Below are positions 12,587 through 15,695 of a stretch of 15,695 nt of DNA, piece by piece. Every line of letters starts with the position of its first letter. Position 1 is the stretch's first letter. The translations under genes and the position numbers were made by a program. The notes under the pieces were generated by a model. It was not told the DNA's origin. It ran no database searches and saw nothing but the letters and a program-made list of their open reading frames with translations. Source of the stretch: GCA-2746795 sp964643965 (lineage in GTDB: Bacteria > Chloroflexota > Anaerolineae > Promineifilales > Promineifilaceae); contig CAZXVH010000118.1 in the NCBI GenBank assembly GCA_964643965.1, positions 1 through 15,695 on the forward strand, given 5' to 3'.

Positions 12587-13915
12587 TCATTGCCAGTTGC
12601 GTCTGAAAAACAGGCCCACCACCAGCAGGGGGATCAGGCCAAACCCGCAAATGCCGCTGTTGACCGCCGGGATCTCTGCGACGGCGGGCGGCGGCTCAGC
12701 GGCGGCCGGCGGCGTGGGCAGGTTGGCCGGTTTGCCTAACGGGGCCACGGTCGGCACGGCCGCGCCGCTGAGAGGGGTGGGTGTGGGGGGAAACGGCCGT
12801 TCCGGTAATCCCATCTCCGCCCGCCACGCCTGCTCCAAGCCATCCACATTAAACCCATACACCTGCTCCAGGGCGGCGTCCGTGCTGCTGCCTGCCGCCA
12901 GCGCCAACAAGAGGTCTTGCATGGCGGCCTGCCCATACCTCTCCAGCAAAAAATCGACGATGCTGTAACTTTGGGCATAAGCAATACCGGCCGCCGCCCC
13001 ATGCGCCGAAAACGGGCCGTTGAGACTGCGCAGCGGTTCAAAACTGTTGGCCTGCGCCGCCTGCTCCAGGCTGGCCACAATATCCGGCTGCGGCTCCCCT
13101 TCGGCGTAGACGGCCAGCCCTTCATTGAGCCAGGTGGGGCGCGAACCACCGACGCAGCTCCAACCAAACTGCCCCACCACCAGATGCGCCAGTTCATGGC
13201 GCACCGTGCTGCGTCCCCAGCTGGCGGCGCTGGCCGGCGCCACGCCGATGAGGATGGTATTGTACTCGTCAAAGGCGACGCCGCCGGCCCACTCCTGCAC
13301 GTAAAGCAGCGCCTGGCGCATGTCGGCGGCGCTGCCGTAAATGTAAAGGTCAACGTCCTCTTGCAGGTCGATGCCCATGTCCCGTTCCAACGTGTCCAGG
13401 CCGGCCACGGCCGCCTCCAGCAGCAACGGTCCCACTTCGTCGCCGCGATACCAGTGCAAGGTGACGCCCTCGGCGCTGACGCTGCGCCAGTCAAAGCGGT
13501 CGTCAGTGAAGGTGAGGTTTTGGGGGGATGTGGTAGTGGTACGGCCGTCGGCGTGACTCAGCGTCCAAAACCAGGTCAATTCTGCGCCGGGCGGCGGATT
13601 GCCGGAGCGGCTCATGATCCAGGTCCACTCGGCCGTCAAGCCGGCGTCTGTGGCGGTTAGTTCGACGGGAACCTGGGCGGCGGCGTCCAGGCAGCTTGTT
13701 TTAGCGACGTCGTAGGTGAGGGACGCCCCGGTAACATCGCTGTCAGCGGGCAGGTCGAGGACAAAGCGCACGTCGTGGGGGTAATTGAGAATGGCGTCGT
13801 TACGGGTGGAGGAAACGGCCGTTTGTGCGACCATCCGAGAGGGTAAAAACAAAGCAAAGTAGCCGAGACAAATACTCATCAGCCAAAAAACGACGCGGGA
13901 AAATTTTTTGTTCAT
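12587..13915 (-). CDS. Membrane-anchored gluzincin metallopeptidase (peptidase MA-like)
   Basis: 442 residues. Residues 8-31 form a signal peptide/anchor (FWLMSICLGYFALFLP, then an AxA-like MVAQTA). The extracellular catalytic domain has VRHELAHLVV (HExxH: His240, Glu241, His244) and WLNEGLAVYAEG (Glu265 as third zinc ligand), the hallmark of gluzincins of the peptidase MA type. A Pro/Ala-rich linker (about 376-418) leads to a C-terminal GFGLIPLLVVGLFFRR membrane segment, so the enzyme is likely displayed outside and tethered at its C-terminus. The ATG at 13913-13915 overlaps the relE stop as ATGA, so it is translationally coupled to a TA pair, which is unusual. Substrates are unknown. Confidence 0.85.
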   Translation of the reverse strand: MNKKFSRVVFWLMSICLGYFALFLPSRMVAQTAVSSTRNDAILNYPHDVRFVLDLPADSDVTGASLTYDVAKTSCLDAAAQVPVELTATDAGLTAEWTWIMSRSGNPPPGAELTWFWTLSHADGRTTTTSPQNLTFTDDRFDWRSVSAEGVTLHWYRGDEVGPLLLEAAVAGLDTLERDMGIDLQEDVDLYIYGSAADMRQALLYVQEWAGGVAFDEYNTILIGVAPASAASWGRSTVRHELAHLVVGQFGWSCVGGSRPTWLNEGLAVYAEGEPQPDIVASLEQAAQANSFEPLRSLNGPFSAHGAAAGIAYAQSYSIVDFLLERYGQAAMQDLLLALAAGSSTDAALEQVYGFNVDGLEQAWRAEMGLPERPFPPTPTPLSGAAVPTVAPLGKPANLPTPPAAAEPPPAVAEIPAVNSGICGFGLIPLLVVGLFFRRNWQ

Positions 13916-14199
13916 GAAATTCGATTCTTTGCTTTTTCGTACACGTCACTTCGATCCCGCTTACCCACAGCAATCACGATGACAACAATTGTTTCATCAT
14001 CTACTTCATAAACCAAACGGTAGCCCGAAGACCGAAGCTTAATCTTGTAGACTGCCTCGAACCCCCTCAACTTACTGGCAGGCACATGTGGCATTTCCAG
14101 TCGTTCGGCCAGTTTCTTTTTTAGCTGCACCTGAATAGATGGATCTAGTTTTTGCCATTCTTTTTGAGCGGAGGGCAAGAATTTCAGCTTATAGCTCAT
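13912..14199 (-). CDS. relE: RelE/StbE-family toxin (mRNA interferase)
   Basis: 95 residues, normal for RelE. The pattern YKLKFLPSAQKEWQKLDPSI, then a helix KKKLAERLEMP, KLRGFEAVYKIKLRSSGYRL and VYEVDDETIVVIVIAVGKRDRSDVYEKA is the standard RelE order (central YRxxY-type core and GKRxxxxVY end; Arg and Lys are available for mRNA cleavage on the ribosome). The gene overlaps its antitoxin by 11 nt and the following peptidase by 4 nt. Both ends look intact, so it is likely active and kept in check by the upstream antitoxin. Confidence 0.93.
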   Translation of the reverse strand: MSYKLKFLPSAQKEWQKLDPSIQVQLKKKLAERLEMPHVPASKLRGFEAVYKIKLRSSGYRLVYEVDDETIVVIVIAVGKRDRSDVYEKAKNRIS

Positions 14200-14440
14200 T
14201 GATGTCTACTGGGATAGCGGCTTCTTTTTCAGCCTGTCGTTCACGTACAATCTGACCCAACTCATAATCTTCCAGGCGATCCAGCATGATTTCATAAGCT
14301 TCGGCCGGTACCAGATAGGCAGTGGGAATATTGCGGTTTAAAATTGCTACCGGTTCCCCTTCAGCCTGCGCCAGGAGCGCGGTTGGGTTCCTTTTTAGTT
14401 CAGAAATGCTTGCCGAATATTTAGTGAGTATCAATTCCAT
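14189..14440 (-). CDS. relB: Phd/YefM (RelB/StbD)-family antitoxin
   Basis: 83 residues. The N-terminus LTKYSASISELKRNPTALLA is the DNA-binding half of the StbD/Phd fold, followed by EGEPVAILNRNIPTAYLVP (core strand) and an acidic helical tail (DRLEDYELGQIVRERQAEKE) that wraps the toxin. It starts with ATG 14438-14440 behind TGAGGTGAT and overlaps relE by 11 nt. It should neutralise RelE and repress the operon. The adjacent peptidase is probably transcribed with it. Confidence 0.92.
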   Translation of the reverse strand: MELILTKYSASISELKRNPTALLAQAEGEPVAILNRNIPTAYLVPAEAYEIMLDRLEDYELGQIVRERQAEKEAAIPVDINEL

Positions 14441-14540
14441 ATATCACCTCATGCAATGACCTGTAAAAGATGCTGTTATTAGCTCTTTTTGCAGACCTTA
14501 TTTTAACGCTTCATGCCACAGAAGGCAATCTCTCGTCTTA

Positions 14541-14561
14541 GCAGACACGGCAAGTGTCCGC
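14541..14561. other. Imperfect hairpin in the relB-higA intergenic region
   Basis: GCAGACAC-GGCAA-GTGTCCGC pairs at 7 of 8 arm positions. It lies in the 225-bp gap between divergent relB and higA. No T-tract follows on either strand, so role is unknown. Confidence 0.25.
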
Positions 14562-14630
14562 AAATTGTTTTGACAGTCCTTTTGGGAATCGGGTTTCACG
14601 ATGGCTAAGAAAACCAAATGAAATCGCATC

Positions 14631-14659
14631 TTGTCACATAGTAACATATAGGTTACTAT
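14631..14659 (+). promoter_or_regulatory. Promoter with embedded operator for the HigA locus
   Basis: TTGTCA (14631-14636) and TACTAT (14654-14659) are 17 bp apart. A perfect inverted repeat, ATAGTAAC (14638-14645) and GTTACTAT (14652-14659) with a 6-bp centre, fills the spacer and the -10. This is the arrangement expected for HigA autorepression. The predicted start of transcription is about 14666, which is the A of the ATG, so the mRNA may be leaderless. Confidence 0.65.
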
Positions 14660-14665
14660 ATTAGC

Positions 14666-15043
14666 ATGAAAGTTCGTGAATATATCCGCGAAGATGGTCC
14701 TAATCCGTATCAAAATGAGATGAGTCTTACCAGAGATTATAAAGAGACAATTCAGGAGCGAGTACAACAAGACAACGCTTTTGCCGCAGCCTTACTGGAT
14801 GAAGCTGCTTCACTATTTCTAAACGGCGAACCTGATGTGGCTCGTTTGGTGCTGCGAGATTTGGTTAAAGCCACGATTGGATTTGAGGGATTGGCCGTAG
14901 AAGTGTCAAAATCCAGCAAAAGTTTACATCGCATGTTGTCGGCAAGAGGGAATCCGACGATGGACAATTTAACGGCGATTTTTAGCGTTTTGCGCCAGAA
15001 ACTAGGTGTTGAGATTCGCGTAGAAGTAATACCCATTCAATAA
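14666..15043 (+). CDS. higA: HigA-family antitoxin fused to the first residues of a HigB-like toxin
   Basis: 125 residues. From Met19 (codon at 14720) the protein is an addiction-module antidote of the HigA type: SLTRDYKETIQERVQQDNAF, LFLNGEPDVARLVLRDLV, then an HTH (IGFEGLAVEVSKSSKSLHRM with LSARGNPTMDNL). Residues 1-18 (MKVREYIREDGPNPYQ) instead look like the start of a Gp49-like HigB toxin (V-R-E-Y-L...G-x-x-P-F), normally about 95-110 residues encoded upstream of HigA. The simplest explanation is an in-frame internal deletion that removed the toxin and joined its start to the antitoxin. An alternative is internal initiation at 14720, but no good ribosome site is seen there. Confidence 0.85.
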   Translation: MKVREYIREDGPNPYQNEMSLTRDYKETIQERVQQDNAFAAALLDEAASLFLNGEPDVARLVLRDLVKATIGFEGLAVEVSKSSKSLHRMLSARGNPTMDNLTAIFSVLRQKLGVEIRVEVIPIQ

Positions 15044-15067
15044 AAACCAGACCGATAAGAGTAGGGA

Positions 15068-15610
15068 TCATGGGCCATCAACGTAACGCATTTTGGGCAG
15101 CAGTTTGTCCAAATTATCACGATCTTCTTGCCAACGAAGGGGATTATCACGGATATATTGGCGTACGGCGTTGAGTTCACGATCATTGCGGATGATGCGC
15201 TCCCAATACCCCCGCTGCCAAACTTTCATGTCTGTGCCGGTTGCCTTTTCCATCGCCTTCACCCGCTTTGTGACCAACATTTTATAATTGCCGACAATGG
15301 CGCCAACAGAACCGGGGGGCGGCCGTTGCGGGTAATCTTTAGAGATTATTTCGGTTTCTGGATCAACCAAAATATGCAAAATACCATGCCCATGATTCGG
15401 CATGATGATACCGGCGTCTATCTTAACATGACCTGCATGAGGTTGTTCAGGGATATAATGCCAGGCGTTCAGGGCGATTTCATGCAAACGGGGATCATCA
15501 AAAAGATGTTGTCTTTCATGTGTGCAAATCGTGATGAAATAATGGGCGCTTGTGCGGTAATCCCAATCTGGCAGTCGAATTGTCCGACGCTGCGGTTTTT
15601 TCTGATTCAT
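15068..15610 (-). CDS. REP-associated tyrosine transposase (RAYT), IS200-like Y1 family
   Basis: 180 residues. The HUH motif is at MPNHGHGILHI (His73, His75), and the single catalytic Tyr is probably Tyr152 in RQYIRDNPLRW. The start RRTIRLPDWDYRTSAHYFIT, GSVGAIVGNYK and VWQRGYWERIIRNDRELNAV are typical of RAYT proteins. These enzymes cut and rejoin single-stranded DNA and are linked to spread of short palindromic repeats, usually being single-copy themselves. The start ATG at 15608-15610 follows GGAGG. No terminal hairpins of an IS200-type element are evident in the sequence on either side that I can see. Confidence 0.92.
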   Translation of the reverse strand: MNQKKPQRRTIRLPDWDYRTSAHYFITICTHERQHLFDDPRLHEIALNAWHYIPEQPHAGHVKIDAGIIMPNHGHGILHILVDPETEIISKDYPQRPPPGSVGAIVGNYKMLVTKRVKAMEKATGTDMKVWQRGYWERIIRNDRELNAVRQYIRDNPLRWQEDRDNLDKLLPKMRYVDGP

Positions 15611-15631
15611 TTTATATACCCTCCGTCCTCA

Positions 15632-15640
15632 ATTATACCA
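15632..15640 (-). promoter_or_regulatory. Extended -10 promoter element for the RAYT gene
   Basis: On the - strand TGGTATAAT is a perfect extended -10 (TGn-TATAAT), about 22 nt upstream of the start. No good -35 is needed for this class and none is seen. Confidence 0.5.
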
Positions 15641-15695
15641 ACGTTGTAGGGGCGATGCGATGGGGAATTGCCTTTGTCAGGCGGCGGGCCTGGTC

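Larger units (their letters stand above)
328..13823. repeat. Family of AACGGCCGTT palindromes (11 exact; 17 with ACGGCCGT core)
   Basis: Exact AACGGCCGTT starts at 1164, 1825, 2595, 6284, 7079, 8365, 10869, 11979, 12069, 12792 and 13814. ACGGCCGT alone also occurs at 328, 2631, 4416, 8673, 12285 and 13541. Random expectation is about 0.02 for the 10-mer and 0.3 for the 8-mer. Copies fall in genes (hoxW, hoxH, hoxF, fdhA, SnoaL-like, peptidase) in different frames and in gaps. It behaves like the HIP1 octamer of cyanobacteria: a genome-wide over-represented palindrome and not a mobile insertion. Confidence 0.9.

Noticed and set aside
12736..13660. Long frames on both strands over the peptidase gene
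   Set aside because: GC-rich shadows of the peptidase; no motifs, and the HELAH-containing frame with signal peptide and anchor is clearly the real one.
328..13823. CRISPR array built on the AACGGCCGTT repeats
   Set aside because: Copies are irregularly spaced (tens to thousands of bases), lie in coding genes, and no uniform spacers or cas genes exist.
14570..14592. TTGACA at 14570-14575 as a second promoter for higA
   Set aside because: No -10-like hexamer lies 16-18 bp downstream; the TTGTCA/TACTAT pair nearer the gene is better.

Overview
The window reads as accessory-rich chromosome of an uncultured, metabolically versatile bacterium, most likely a Chloroflexota (Anaerolineae/Caldilineae-like) genome. 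The taxon is an inference from gene content: a HoxEFUYH-type NAD-linked [NiFe] hydrogenase, a golvesin/beta-propeller surface protein, a DIP1984-family gene, many small toxin-antitoxin (TA) modules, a RAYT transposase and dispersed short repeats. No rRNA, tRNA or taxonomic marker is present to prove it.

Layout. 1-1781 (+): end of a secreted surface protein (golvesin-like domain, propeller-like repeats, jelly-roll-like C-terminus), broken by a one-base frameshift in a seven-G run at 972-978. 1833-2425 (-): RHH antitoxin plus Doc/Fic toxin. 2508-8030 (-): the group 3d-type operon hoxE-hoxF-hoxU-hoxY-hoxH, a strong hairpin/T-tract, then the maturation endopeptidase hoxW. 8073-8572: non-coding for intact genes, but it holds a perfect CRP/FNR-type half-site pair in front of hoxE, an unassigned reading-frame remnant and a truncated Phd antitoxin with its own promoter/operator. 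8573-10744 (-): a Cys-type molybdopterin formate dehydrogenase catalytic subunit. 10884-12497 (-): small genes (antitoxin-like protein, DIP1984 protein, SnoaL-like protein) mixed with decayed copies. 12587-14440 (-): RelB/RelE TA pair whose toxin gene overlaps a membrane-anchored gluzincin peptidase by ATGA. 14666-15043 (+): a HigA antitoxin fused to the first residues of a deleted HigB toxin. 15068-15610 (-): RAYT/IS200-like transposase.

How the parts work together. HoxEFU form an NAD(H)-oxidising diaphorase, HoxYH the hydrogenase, and HoxW removes the HoxH C-terminal tail. The formate dehydrogenase subunit next door has no dedicated diaphorase in the window, so HoxEFU may also serve it; that would couple formate, NAD(H) and H2. 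This is the main metabolic hypothesis.

Two repeat systems overlay everything. The palindrome AACGGCCGTT occurs 11 times exactly (core ACGGCCGT 17 times) in 15.7 kb, inside and outside genes on both strands, far above chance. A 27-bp repeat occurs twice identically, once in-frame within hoxW, where it encodes the peptide PSTSSGQVL. Five TA loci or remnants of TA loci, paralogue fragments and a RAYT show repeated gain and decay of small mobile modules around a conserved energy-metabolism operon.
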